DNA of 39,372 nucleotides. It comes from Halieaceae bacterium (lineage in GTDB: Bacteria; Pseudomonadota; Gammaproteobacteria; Pseudomonadales; Halieaceae). Below the pieces are notes generated by a model. That model had not been told where the DNA came from. It made no database searches and was given only the letters and a program-made list of their open reading frames with translations. Positions 24,602-34,025 of the stretch are shown here, piece by piece. Location: contig JAAENL010000064.1 of NCBI GenBank assembly GCA_024224435.1, forward strand, positions 1 through 39,372, in the 5' to 3' direction. How positions within the stretch are numbered: position 1 is the stretch's first letter; every line of letters begins with the position of its first letter. The position numbers were made by a program, and so were the translations under genes.

Positions 24602-26008
24602 TTATCGTAAGTCGAGATACTCGAGGATAATTCGAAAAATATCTGTTTGTTGCAGGAAGGGTGAGATGCGTCCTGCTCCCTCGTCATTGCTGAAAAGCGG
24701 CACCGCAGCTCCGGTGTGTTCTCCCATTATAAAGTCGTTGGTGGCGTAGTTTACTGCCATGAGTGAACCTTCCGGAGTCTTGATTCTCGCGATTCTTCCC
24801 GGTGTAAAAACGGGCACAGGGTAGTCGGCAAACAGGCTCTGGTCAGGCACCAGCTGCGCCGCCTGGGCGTGATCCGAAGTCACTAGAACCAGCGTGTGGG
24901 GATTCCTCGACGCAAAACGCAATGCCAAGCCCAGTGCCTCCTCCAGCTGTGCCAGCTCACCGATAGAACCGCAGGGCTTTCGTTCATGTGCCTGTTTATC
25001 GATGGATGCAGATTCCACCATAAGGAAAAAGCCTTTGTCGTTATCGTGACTGAGATGAGTGAGGGCGGCTTCAGTCATCTGGGCCAGTGTTGGTGTGCCA
25101 TCGAAATCCGGATTGGGTTCGCAGTTCATAGGGTCCGGTAACTGAGCACTCCCGAGGTAATCGTTAAGGTAGTTTAACCAACTGCGCACCGGCGCCTCTG
25201 CCTGTCGTCCATTCTCTCCTTGTAGTCGAACCGGCAGGTTGCCTTGAGCAAACAGACCGAGCAGTCTTTCGCCGGGCTCTTCCTGCAACAGCTCTTGTGG
25301 GCTGGTGACGATTACAAATCCATTGTCGACCGCAAGCGACTCCACTGAAATATCTGTGCCTTCGGCTGTCGCGTCAAAACGTTGGCGACCACCCCCGAGA
25401 AGCAGATCTAATGGGGAGGCGATGAGTTGTTCAGAGATGGAGCCGTTGCCGCCGTTGGCTTTCAGTTCCGCCGAACAATCGGCGATTTCGAAGCCGTAAA
25501 TAGAAACGTCGACCATGGTATCCGGATCCTCGCAGCGACGTGAACTCATGTGTACTGCAAACGCGGCAGGAGTGGCGTCGGTGACGCTTGCTGTGGTGAC
25601 TAACCCGGAACGGAAGCCCGCTTCGTCAGCGAGTTCAACAAGTGTTACCAAGGGCGTGTTGCTGCCAGCGGCGGTTGCGATGCGACCCCGGCTAGTGACC
25701 ACGCCAGTCGCCATAGCCGTAGCGGTATTGGCAGAATCTGAAACATAGACAGGTTTTCCATTCACCTGATCTTCGGTTGCGAGCACCTGGACCTGCGCGC
25801 GCAGGGGCATTGTATCGAGTATTAGCTCGCCACTTGCGCCTGCGAGATAGTTACGGGCAATGGTGATTTGTTGCTCATCCATGCCGTCCCCGATGATGAG
25901 AATCACATTGCGTGTTGTTTTGTTGTTGCTGGGCAGGGACGCGGCTGAGAGTGCAGCAACGTGCAGGAGAGTGCCAACCAGTAAGGCGTGAAACAGCGGG
26001 CGGATCAT
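24602..26008 (-). CDS. Alkaline phosphatase (PhoA superfamily), exported
   Basis: 468 residues from ATG 26008, which begins a signal peptide (MIRPLFHALLVGTLLHVAAL). ILIIGDGMDEQQ provides a metal-binding Asp (about 41), and VSDSANTATAMATG the phosphorylated Ser (about 92). Later metal-ligand segments are FFLMVESASIDKQAHE, VTSDHAQAAQLV and EHTGAAVPLF. The order matches bacterial alkaline phosphatases that release phosphate in the periplasm. The frame is open upstream to 26155, but that part is Arg/Cys-rich and not family-like. A Pho-box-like repeat lies about 150 bases upstream. Confidence 0.88.
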   Translation of the reverse strand: MIRPLFHALLVGTLLHVAALSAASLPSNNKTTRNVILIIGDGMDEQQITIARNYLAGASGELILDTMPLRAQVQVLATEDQVNGKPVYVSDSANTATAMATGVVTSRGRIATAAGSNTPLVTLVELADEAGFRSGLVTTASVTDATPAAFAVHMSSRRCEDPDTMVDVSIYGFEIADCSAELKANGGNGSISEQLIASPLDLLLGGGRQRFDATAEGTDISVESLAVDNGFVIVTSPQELLQEEPGERLLGLFAQGNLPVRLQGENGRQAEAPVRSWLNYLNDYLGSAQLPDPMNCEPNPDFDGTPTLAQMTEAALTHLSHDNDKGFFLMVESASIDKQAHERKPCGSIGELAQLEEALGLALRFASRNPHTLVLVTSDHAQAAQLVPDQSLFADYPVPVFTPGRIARIKTPEGSLMAVNYATNDFIMGEHTGAAVPLFSNDEGAGRISPFLQQTDIFRIILEYLDLR

Positions 26009-26155
26009 GCGCGCATTCCGTTTTTGTTTGCAATAAAGACGTATACATAGCATGCCGCTGGGGTCATTGCACCCTGTCTGTTGCCGGTAGGCTCTCCGTG
26101 AGGAGGCGCATCCTCGTATCCCGCTGCGGGGGCGCGTGTTGAGTTTCGCCACCAC

Positions 26156-26173
26156 AGGACAGGTGTACGACAG
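26156..26173 (-). promoter_or_regulatory. Pho-box-like site upstream of the alkaline phosphatase
   Basis: On the minus strand, CTGTCGT-ACAC-CTGTCCT: two 7-base CTGTC-starting repeats with a 4-base spacer, 14 of 18 positions matching the PhoB consensus (CTGTCATAWAWCTGTCAY). No good -10 follows at the usual distance. The link with a phosphatase gene makes PhoB control plausible. Confidence 0.45.
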
Positions 26174-26295
26174 GGCGGTTTGTCCGATTAAAAACCTGTG
26201 GCTGTTAACCTTTGCGCTGGATTATGTCAGGATGCGCGTTCCCTATCGTCATGGCGGATAAAACCAAGCCTGAGCGCCCTGAAGACATCCCTGTA

Positions 26296-26312
26296 TGCAC
26301 CAAAATTGGGCA
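26296..26312. promoter_or_regulatory. NtrC-like dyad upstream of glnK
   Basis: TGCACCAAAATTGGGCA matches the NtrC site consensus TGCACCAWWWTGGTGCA at 15 of 17 positions. It ends 20 bases before the glnK ATG, closer than usual for an enhancer site, and no sigma54 -24/-12 pair was found. Confidence 0.4.
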
Positions 26313-26323
26313 AAATGAAGTGA

Positions 26324-26671
<348 letters not shown>

Positions 26672-26673
26672 TT

Positions 26674-27990
26674 ATGGCCAGGTTAACTAGACACTCTTAT
26701 TCCCTCGGGTTGTTTTTGGCGACCCTGCTGGCGTCTGCCGGGGTCAGCGCAGATGAGCTCAATGGCGCTGACACTGCGTGGATTTTGACCTCCACCGCTT
26801 TGGTTCTATTCATGACTATTCCGGGCCTTTCCCTGTTTTATGCAGGCCTGGTGCGGGTCAAGAACGTACTGTCGCTACTCATGCAATGCTTTGCTTTGAC
26901 CTGCCTGATGTCGCTGCTGTGGTTTGCCATTGGTTACACTATTGCTTTTGGTAGTGAGGGCGTGGAGCAGGGGCCGTTTATCGGAGACTTTGGTAATGTA
27001 TTTTTCGCGGCCATGAGCATGGATTCAATGAACGGTGCGATACCATCTACGCTCTTTGCGACGTTTCAAATGACGTTTGCTGTTATCACGCCGGCGCTGA
27101 TCGTAGGCGCCTTCGCCGAGCGAATGCGTTTCTCCGCGATGCTGCTATTTTCTTCCCTCTGGTTGATTCTGGTGTATGCACCGGTTTGTCACTGGGTGTG
27201 GGGTGGTGGCTGGCTGGGCGCTATGGGTTTACAGGACTTCGCCGGTGGGACCGTAGTCCACATCACTGCGGGTGTAGCGGCGCTGGTCGCAGCTTTGGTG
27301 ATGGGTCCCCGCAAGGGTTTCGGGACCACGCCCTTGCCCCCCCACAATCTGACCATAACGGTCGTTGGCGCGGGGATGCTATGGGTCGGTTGGTTCGGCT
27401 TTAACGCGGGTTCAGCACTGGCGGCGGATAACACGGCCGCTATGGCCATGCTGGTGACTCACCTCTCCGCGGCTTGCGGCGCGCTCGCGTGGATGGCCAT
27501 GGAATGGATTCGCCATGGCAAGCCCTCGGTGCTGGGTATCGTTACCGGTATGGTTGCTGGCCTCGGTACCATCACCCCGGCGTCGGGTTCGGTAGGCCCC
27601 GCTGGAGCGGTAGTAATCGGACTGACCGCCGGTGTGGTCTGCTACTTTGCTACCCAACTCATCAAGAATACCTTCAGGATTGACGATAGCCTCGATGTTT
27701 TCCCCGTTCACGGAGTGGGCGGGATTCTCGGTACGCTGCTGGCTGGGGTATTCTGTGCCACCAACCTGGGCGTATTCAGCGGGAATGGTTTTACCGGTGA
27801 CGCCACCAGCATAGGGGGGCAGCTGTATATTCAGGCAACAGGAGTGGTTGCCACGTTCGTTTACACGGGCATTGCGAGCTACATACTGCTCAAGCTTGTC
27901 GATATGGTCGTCTCCCTTCGGGTAGATCCGGAAGAAGAGAATCAGGGCCTCGACCTCGTGCTGCATGACGAGCGCGGTTACAATTTGTAG
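26674..27990 (+). CDS. amtB: Ammonium transporter
   Basis: 438 residues with a short export signal (about 7-27) and 11 membrane helices. The conserved DFAGGTVVHITAG (Asp188, His196), FPVHGVGGILG (His346), FQMTFAVITPALIVGAFAER and GWFGFNAGSALA (Phe243, Ser247) match the pore and the twin-His gate of AmtB. The C-terminal tail LVLHDERGY is the segment that binds GlnK. It conducts ammonium across the inner membrane and is blocked by de-uridylylated GlnK. A strong terminator follows. Confidence 0.95.
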   Translation: MARLTRHSYSLGLFLATLLASAGVSADELNGADTAWILTSTALVLFMTIPGLSLFYAGLVRVKNVLSLLMQCFALTCLMSLLWFAIGYTIAFGSEGVEQGPFIGDFGNVFFAAMSMDSMNGAIPSTLFATFQMTFAVITPALIVGAFAERMRFSAMLLFSSLWLILVYAPVCHWVWGGGWLGAMGLQDFAGGTVVHITAGVAALVAALVMGPRKGFGTTPLPPHNLTITVVGAGMLWVGWFGFNAGSALAADNTAAMAMLVTHLSAACGALAWMAMEWIRHGKPSVLGIVTGMVAGLGTITPASGSVGPAGAVVIGLTAGVVCYFATQLIKNTFRIDDSLDVFPVHGVGGILGTLLAGVFCATNLGVFSGNGFTGDATSIGGQLYIQATGVVATFVYTGIASYILLKLVDMVVSLRVDPEEENQGLDLVLHDERGYNL

Positions 27991-28014
27991 TAAATCCGGT
28001 TGTGACGCTTTAAA

Positions 28015-28037
28015 GGCCACCCCGGGTGGCCTTTTTT
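28015..28037 (+). terminator. Rho-independent terminator of glnK-amtB
   Basis: GGCCACC-CCG-GGTGGCC (7-bp perfect GC-rich stem) is followed directly by six T. It begins 24 bases after the amtB stop. The start of the next gene lies just past it. Confidence 0.92.
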
Positions 28038-28054
28038 ATGGGTGGGAGAAACAC

Positions 28055-29062
28055 GTGAATTGGTACCATCGGCACGCCAGGATTAATGGTATAGACATGC
28101 ATTACGTAGAGCAGGGAGAGGGGATCCCGGTGGTGCTGTGCCATGGGTTTCCGCATTTGTGGTTTAGCTGGCATCGTCAGATCAGCGCTCTGGCAGACGC
28201 GGGCTACCGGGTTATTGCACCGGATATGCGAGGCATGGGGCAGACCGAAGCACCCCCGGAGCCGCAGGCCTACGATATCGAGCACATCACCGACGATTTG
28301 CTGGGCTTGCTGGATCATGCAGGTATCGAGCGTGCGGTGTTTGCGGGTCTCGATTTTGGCGCCTTTGCCATTTATGACTTGGCACTGCGGCACCCGGAGC
28401 GGGTGATCGCCGTCATAGGTCTCGAAAACCCGGCAGCCCCGCATAACCCTGACGAGTCACCGCTGACTGAATATCGAAAAATGGGCGAGGCACATTTTAT
28501 ACACATAGAGTATTTTCGTGTCCCCCCGCGCGCAGACGAGGAATTGGCGAACGCGCCCCGACGTTTTTTACACAAGGTATTTCATACGCTCAGCGGTGCA
28601 GGCAACTACTTCGATTGTTTCAAGCATCCTCCCGGCACCAGCTACATAGACGCGATGGCGGAGCCTCCGCCACTGCCCTGGAGTTGGCTGTCAGAACTGG
28701 AGTTTGAATATTTCGTGTCCGAGTACAGTCGCTCTGGTTTTACCGGTGGGCTCAATTGGTATCGATCGTTTGATCTGAAGTGGGCGCAGCGGAAGCCCTT
28801 CGAAGGAGTGCAAAGTGACGTTCCCGCTTACTTCCTTGGCAGTGAGCATGATGTCGACCTGGAGGGTTTTCACGGTGATGATCCCATTGGCCTGATGCGC
28901 GCTATCTTCCCCGACTTGCGCGACGTACGCATGATTCCAGGTGCAGGGCATATGGTGCAACTGGAGGCATCATCGCAGGTAAATACAATTCTGTTGGACT
29001 ACCTTGGCGATATTGCTGAGCGCGATCATATGTTACTTGGGGGGGCGGTACCAGACCGGTGA
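28055..29062 (+). CDS. Epoxide hydrolase-like alpha/beta hydrolase
   Basis: 335 residues from GTG 28055, which has GGGAG upstream; the frame is open back through the terminator but that part cannot be translated sensibly. The oxyanion motif HGFPHLWFSW (about 30-39) and the elbow AGLDFGA with Asp100 instead of Ser point to the epoxide-hydrolase/haloalkane-dehalogenase branch. A lid motif SGFTGGLNWYR is typical of epoxide hydrolases and contributes a Tyr. The acid and His are in SEHDVDL and GAGHMVQLEA. It should open epoxides to diols; the substrate is unknown. Its last 30 bases overlap the converging DUF3604 gene. Confidence 0.87.
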   Translation: MNWYHRHARINGIDMHYVEQGEGIPVVLCHGFPHLWFSWHRQISALADAGYRVIAPDMRGMGQTEAPPEPQAYDIEHITDDLLGLLDHAGIERAVFAGLDFGAFAIYDLALRHPERVIAVIGLENPAAPHNPDESPLTEYRKMGEAHFIHIEYFRVPPRADEELANAPRRFLHKVFHTLSGAGNYFDCFKHPPGTSYIDAMAEPPPLPWSWLSELEFEYFVSEYSRSGFTGGLNWYRSFDLKWAQRKPFEGVQSDVPAYFLGSEHDVDLEGFHGDDPIGLMRAIFPDLRDVRMIPGAGHMVQLEASSQVNTILLDYLGDIAERDHMLLGGAVPDR

Positions 29063-31084
29063 TGTCCAGGCACGCTCCTGTATCTGCCAGGGCAGCTCCG
29101 GGTCAGAGCAACTGGATGGCCGTTCCGCCTCCGGCAGGCTGAGGCAGGCCACGTGACTCCAGCGGCAGGTCGGGTTTTCAAGCACCCGTGTGTAATAAAC
29201 CGCCGGCAGTTCCGGGTCGAATTCTGGATCCTGCCAAACGCCACACAATTCCGAAAACCCCCGACCTGAAACCTCGCAGGTATTGCGGTCTACCCGCGCC
29301 GCCCCTGGTTCCGCGCCGGAGATATCAAACACCGCCTGGTGTGTGTTACCCGATTGGTCGACCCAGCCTTTTATAATTTGTATGCGTTGTAATGGGTTGC
29401 TGTCTTCCGCGGGGTCGCGGGAGGCGCTGGCGACGAACACCGGGCCACCCTGCGCGCCGGCGGGAGCAGCGGGTAAGTCCGATCCCATGGGCACACCCTG
29501 CCGGTAGCCCAAGGCGAGAAAGTTTGTGTTGGTGCAAAGATTGGCGTCAATGTTCCAGCCGGCGAAAAACCTTGGTGCGATTCGCGGTCCGCTGGTCCCA
29601 AAAGTCTCGCGGCGCCGCATGGCCTTGAATAAGTCCTGGCGAGTGTTTTGGGTGGCATAAACTCCAGCCAGACCGCCGGGATTGAAACGTACTGGCGAGC
29701 CGGTAGCAATGTCTCCAGGCACTTCAACCTTACTCAGCAGGCGGTCCTGAATATTCCGATCATTGCCATGTGATCCGCGGTAGTTGGTTTCTGCCGCCGC
29801 CGTGCTTGCGCCAATATGAGTGTCCGTGGATGCGATAATGCCTAATTTGAAGGGGTTCACTCCGAGCTTTTGCTCTTCGCGCAGACCTGCGCTCAGGGCA
29901 TAACGAACGAAGCTGTAGCGAGAGGTGCAGCCCTTTAGCATCATGCCGCCACTGCCAAACGCTTCGCCGCAGTCCGGGATTGTCTCGTTTGCGGGTCTCA
30001 GCTTTTCGAAATTACACAGATCGTCCGTTGGGCCGATCACGCTGGCGATATTGTTACGACACTCGGAATCGCCTTTGATCTGCATAATTTCTGCCAGCGG
30101 TTCGGTTCTGGCACGCAGATGAGCCAGGTTTCGTCGCTCTTCGATTGGCATATCGCGGTTGCTGTAGGGGAACCACATGCGTCCGCTGCTCCAGTTGCTG
30201 TTATGAGGAATCGCGATAACGTCACAGTCTTCGTTGCCGGTAAGGCAGACAGTGTCGAGCCACCCAAGCAGTTCCTCCGGCTCGGGAGCATCCTTGGCGC
30301 TCAAAGGTGCCTGCGGTACGGTGCTTGTGCCAAATATGACATTGCGATGTAGATTGGAGGCGGATTCCGCTAGCGTATATTCGTAGGCATGAAAAGTTGT
30401 GAACCGACAGTCCGTGCTCCTGTCGTGCCACGCTTCCGTACTGCGTTGATTATCTTGCCACAGGGACTCAGCAATGCTTCGACAGATCTCGCCATCGGAA
30501 CCGCAGATACGGGCAGAGCGGTCCTGGCCGAAAATGGCAAAGCTGGCTAATCGGAAAAGAGACTGTAGCCGTGCTTCGGCAGGTATTCTGATATCACCTC
30601 GGTAAAGGCGACACACCAGTGTGTCATAGGCGTCAGCCTCGTCGGTATAGCAAAGGCGTGTCTCGCCCAGGGATTCGGCATGATCCGTGACGGCCATAAA
30701 ATCTAACGGCGCTCTTATTTGGAGCGCCGGTGTTTGGTCTTCTGGTGAATCTTGCATGAGTCTGACGTACAGCGGTGTGCCACGGGCAAAAGCATACGCT
30801 TCATCGACGGTGGTGGTGACGCCAAAAGAGGTGGCGTCGTAGGAAGCGGCTGTGTGGACGTGAAGATCGCCAAACCAGGCTTTCTTATTCGGATATTGTT
30901 GGTCGCAGGAACTCGCCTGATCATCCATCTGCGCAAGTGACTCAACAGGCACTTTGTTCCATGTGGTCTCGTCGAGCGGCGTTTGTTGTACCCGTTGGAA
31001 TTCGTAACGGAGCCAAATCGCGGTGGATCCCAGGACAAGAACCAGAGCTAAAATAGTGCCAAGCAACCATTTAAGTATTTTCAT
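29033..31084 (-). CDS. DUF3604 domain protein
   Basis: 683 residues. An N-terminal membrane anchor or signal (about 4-25) is followed by WFGDLHVHTAASYDA (70-84), the metal-binding start typical of DUF3604, which resembles PHP-type phosphoesterases. Other blocks include DFMAVTDHAESLG, VIAIPHNSNWSSG, KLGIIASTDTHIGA (His-containing, probably a metal site) and a long C-terminal part rich in Cys pairs. The function of this large family is not established. The stop region overlaps the epoxide-hydrolase gene by 30 bases. Nothing in the context assigns a substrate. Confidence 0.85.
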   Translation of the reverse strand: MKILKWLLGTILALVLVLGSTAIWLRYEFQRVQQTPLDETTWNKVPVESLAQMDDQASSCDQQYPNKKAWFGDLHVHTAASYDATSFGVTTTVDEAYAFARGTPLYVRLMQDSPEDQTPALQIRAPLDFMAVTDHAESLGETRLCYTDEADAYDTLVCRLYRGDIRIPAEARLQSLFRLASFAIFGQDRSARICGSDGEICRSIAESLWQDNQRSTEAWHDRSTDCRFTTFHAYEYTLAESASNLHRNVIFGTSTVPQAPLSAKDAPEPEELLGWLDTVCLTGNEDCDVIAIPHNSNWSSGRMWFPYSNRDMPIEERRNLAHLRARTEPLAEIMQIKGDSECRNNIASVIGPTDDLCNFEKLRPANETIPDCGEAFGSGGMMLKGCTSRYSFVRYALSAGLREEQKLGVNPFKLGIIASTDTHIGASTAAAETNYRGSHGNDRNIQDRLLSKVEVPGDIATGSPVRFNPGGLAGVYATQNTRQDLFKAMRRRETFGTSGPRIAPRFFAGWNIDANLCTNTNFLALGYRQGVPMGSDLPAAPAGAQGGPVFVASASRDPAEDSNPLQRIQIIKGWVDQSGNTHQAVFDISGAEPGAARVDRNTCEVSGRGFSELCGVWQDPEFDPELPAVYYTRVLENPTCRWSHVACLSLPEAERPSSCSDPELPWQIQERAWTSPVWYRPPK

Positions 31085-31215
31085 TTTTCAGTGCCGGGTT
31101 ATAGTGGTGTACCGTTTACCATCGCTGCATGATGCCGCTCTACCCGCATAATAACCGCTCGGATCGTAGCGCGCTCAGTACTGTTTTCCTGCTTGATCGA
31201 GCCCCCTTAGGGCTG

Positions 31216-32733
31216 TCAAAAGGCGAACAGATTGATACCGTCTTGCTGGCTTACGGCGCCCTTTTGTCCGATGGGGTCGCGCTGCATTAATTGCTCGAGT
31301 GTATTATCTGCAAGATCTGTGTTGGCAACGATTCGTTCTCCAGCGCTATTTCTTGCCAGAACAAGCCCTCGCTGCGGGCCCTCCCTGTCAAAGCAAACCG
31401 TATAACTTTCCAAAGTTGCTTCACCACAATATTCAGTGGCGACCGGCACGAGTGGTAGCTTGTCGAGAGCGTCCTGCAAGGGCGCGCTGTGCAGTGGTCG
31501 CCAGTCTTTCGTTGGTGCCTCCGCGGAGTAAAGGCCCAGCGAATGTTTGGTGAGATAATAGCCGTTTGCGGTCACCAGCCCGTGTCCGCCAGAGTGACGC
31601 AGCTTTGACATCATTTCGCAGATGGCGTGTAGCGAGTAGTTATTGCCCGGTCCGCCGAAGAATGGCAGGCCGCCGGTGACCGTAACACCTCTAGGGTCCA
31701 GTGGTGAAAGGCCCAGTGCCCGACAGGACACCTGTACCGCACTGGGGAAGCAGCTGTAAATATCGAAATGACCGATTTCGTCGAGGTTGATGCTTGACTG
31801 TTCCCGCACCGAGCGCCAGGCGGCAGCTATGGCGGGAGAATCGTGGAGGGAGGTACGCTCGCTGACGTACCAGCTGTCATTTGCATCGGCACCGCCGCGC
31901 AGGTAAACCCACTGCTGGGGGTCAATGCCGAGTTTCTTCGCTTTACCCACTGTTGTCATCACGACGGCGGCAGCCATATCGACCTCCAGCACAGGGTTCA
32001 TGGCGCGCGTATAAGGAAAGCCGATATAGCGATTCCTTTTTTCTACGGTCTGTATCTGTTCTGCGGTCCGTGCTTCTTGATGCCAGGCCAGTGGGTTGTC
32101 AGCGGCCACCCGGCTCATGCGGCTACTCAGGTCAGCAATGAGCCCAGTGTGTGCTTTCTGATCCAGACCCAGATGATGGCGCAGGCTATTCTCAAAGAGT
32201 GGGTAGGTGTTGATAGGCTCGAACATGCCGTGGGCGGTCTCCAGGGCGGTGCACCCTTCTTTCTCTTCGCCGATGACAGTGGGTTCGCTCTGTGTATTGC
32301 CCGCCCAATCTGAGATGTCGCCACCGGTACGTAGTGCAGAGAAAAAAGTGGCTAGCAATTCAGCACCTGCCAGCAGCACAACCTCACGTTGCCCATCTGC
32401 AAGCTGATTAGCGAAATAATTCACAAGGTATTGGGGTGAGTTGCCGCCGAGGAAGCCCAGGAACAGCGCTGGATCATTAATCCCCAGTCGGGTCGCAAGC
32501 TCGATGCCTGGATTGCGTGGAAACACAGCGCCGCCCCCGGGAGAGGCGTCTGCGATAAAGCGCACAGTGCCTATGGTATCTACCGCGTCAGTGAGTTTGT
32601 TACCGCCGGCGTCGGCCAGTGCCGCCGCGCAGGCCGCCTGCAGGGCATCGACTGGTGTGCGGTGGGTGTCCGTGTCTCGCCACGTCTGTTGTCCAGCACC
32701 GACGAGTATTGGTGTGTTGTCTTTAACTTGCAT
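31216..32733 (-). CDS. Thiolase-like protein type 1 (acetyl-CoA acetyltransferase family, no nucleophilic Cys seen)
   Basis: 505 residues from ATG 32733. NTPILVGAGQQTWRD opens the thiolase fold. The block that should hold the reactive Cys reads FLGFLGGNSPQYLVNYFANQ, with Gly/Asn in place of Cys. The usual GHPxGxSG block reads TGGLPFFGGPGNNYSLHAI, and the second Cys loop reads GLVTANGYYLTKHSLGLYS. A C-terminal domain (EYCGEATLESYTVCFDREG onward) matches the TLP1 additional domain. Thiolase-like type 1 proteins bind acyl-CoA, but ordinary thiolysis is doubtful without the Cys. The frame opens upstream to 32775; that part overlaps no family sequence. Confidence 0.8.
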   Translation of the reverse strand: MQVKDNTPILVGAGQQTWRDTDTHRTPVDALQAACAAALADAGGNKLTDAVDTIGTVRFIADASPGGGAVFPRNPGIELATRLGINDPALFLGFLGGNSPQYLVNYFANQLADGQREVVLLAGAELLATFFSALRTGGDISDWAGNTQSEPTVIGEEKEGCTALETAHGMFEPINTYPLFENSLRHHLGLDQKAHTGLIADLSSRMSRVAADNPLAWHQEARTAEQIQTVEKRNRYIGFPYTRAMNPVLEVDMAAAVVMTTVGKAKKLGIDPQQWVYLRGGADANDSWYVSERTSLHDSPAIAAAWRSVREQSSINLDEIGHFDIYSCFPSAVQVSCRALGLSPLDPRGVTVTGGLPFFGGPGNNYSLHAICEMMSKLRHSGGHGLVTANGYYLTKHSLGLYSAEAPTKDWRPLHSAPLQDALDKLPLVPVATEYCGEATLESYTVCFDREGPQRGLVLARNSAGERIVANTDLADNTLEQLMQRDPIGQKGAVSQQDGINLFAF

Positions 32734-32911
32734 GCCGTTCTCGCTTATCCACTGTCGCCGCACAACATAAAACACTATGCCCGATCAAATCCAGTAGGTT
32801 TTTATCCTTTATATGCTCGCAGTCGGTGTGGGACCGTCTGTCCGGCGTTGATTTTTGCTGAGAAAGCTCTATGTTGGCTCTTCAATCACTGGTCCGGAGA
32901 GCGTTGGCCCT

Positions 32912-33994
32912 ATGAGTAAACGCGATGATGTGGTTTTCCAGCGGGTGGTTCTTCTGGTGTTCCTGGGTATTGCCCTTTACGCTTGTTATGGGATGCTCAA
33001 GCCCTACCTCGAGCCAATTATACTTGCCATCCTGATCGGTCTGCTGGCACAGCCCGCGCACCAGCGACTGGTTACGGTGCTGCGCGGCCGGCAGTCCATG
33101 GCGGCCGTCATCAGTTGCCTGCTGCTGATGCTTGTCATTCTCATACCCACCCTGGTTTTGCTCGGGGCTATTCTGAAACAGGGCATCGATTACTCTGTAA
33201 TCGTGAGAGAGTGGGCAACGCAGGATAATATACAACAGTTTTTGTCCCATCCTTGGTTGGTCGAGAGCCGGGAGCGCCTGACTAGCGTGCTGCCGGATGG
33301 CGCGCTCGAGCCCGATAATATCCGCAGTAAGGCACTGGCGGCGGCGACGGTGATGGGCAAGCAATTCGCCGGCGTGTCTACGTCGATTCTGGGCAGTATG
33401 ACGCGACTCGTGTTCAATTTTGTGCTTCTGCTGTTTGTGTTGTTCTTTGTACTGCGCGATCAATCCAAGCTGATCGCGTTTATACACCGCGCTCTGCCTC
33501 TTGCGCGCACTCAGGAAGAAACGTTGTTCAAGGAGGTGGAGTCAGTCAGCAAATCAGCGTTACTCGGCACCTTCCTCACGGCGATTACCCAAGGGGTGGT
33601 GGGTGGTCTCGGCTTGTGGATTGCAGGATTTCCCGGTGTGTTTTGGGGGGCAGTCATGGCATTGACGTCACTCATACCACTGGTCGGTACAGCACTGGTG
33701 TGGTTGCCTGCCGTCATTTTTCTCATGTTTACCGGTGAATGGAATATGGCGATTTTCATGCTGGTTTGGGGCGTTTTCGTTGTCGGCTCGATCGATAACT
33801 TTTTACGGCCCCTGCTTATGCAGGGGGCCGATATGAGCACCGTGGTGATTTTCTTTTCTCTGATTGGCGGGCTGCAGGTGTTCGGTATTGTCGGGCTGAT
33901 CTATGGACCGCTGATTTTTGCCGTTGCATTGGTTTTATTCCGGCTTTACGAAATCGAGTTCTCTCAATTTCTTGACTCTCAGGACAGCAGCTAG
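32912..33994 (+). CDS. AI-2E family transporter (second copy in the window)
   Basis: 360 residues from ATG 32912. An early hydrophobic pair (VLLVFLGIALYACYGML and LEPIILAILIGLLAQPAHQRL) is followed by a helix after a basic loop, a soluble loop and a late helix cluster including GVVGGLGLWIAGFPGVFWGA and ALTSLIPLVGTALVWLPAV, all standard for the AI-2E/DUF20 family. It is divergent from the copy at 11198-12286 in sequence and is not part of an evident operon. The substrate is unknown. A GGAGAG site lies ten bases upstream. Confidence 0.85.
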   Translation: MSKRDDVVFQRVVLLVFLGIALYACYGMLKPYLEPIILAILIGLLAQPAHQRLVTVLRGRQSMAAVISCLLLMLVILIPTLVLLGAILKQGIDYSVIVREWATQDNIQQFLSHPWLVESRERLTSVLPDGALEPDNIRSKALAAATVMGKQFAGVSTSILGSMTRLVFNFVLLLFVLFFVLRDQSKLIAFIHRALPLARTQEETLFKEVESVSKSALLGTFLTAITQGVVGGLGLWIAGFPGVFWGAVMALTSLIPLVGTALVWLPAVIFLMFTGEWNMAIFMLVWGVFVVGSIDNFLRPLLMQGADMSTVVIFFSLIGGLQVFGIVGLIYGPLIFAVALVLFRLYEIEFSQFLDSQDSS

Positions 33995-34025
33995 AGCGTG
34001 ACGCGCAAGCGTGTGTTGTGGTGGG

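Noticed and set aside
26009-26155. Upstream extension of the alkaline phosphatase frame
   Set aside because: It is Arg/Cys-rich, would bury the signal peptide and has no good ribosome binding site; ATG 26008 fits an exported protein.
26200-26217. Sigma54-like TGGC...TTTGC upstream of glnK
   Set aside because: GG and GC are 12 bases apart, whereas the -24/-12 promoter needs 10.
27965-28054. Upstream extension of the epoxide-hydrolase frame
   Set aside because: It runs through the end of amtB and the terminator hairpin; GTG 28055 has a ribosome binding site.
31190-31215. AGCCC/GGGCT stem after the thiolase-like gene as a terminator
   Set aside because: The stem is only 5 bp and no T-run follows on the gene strand.
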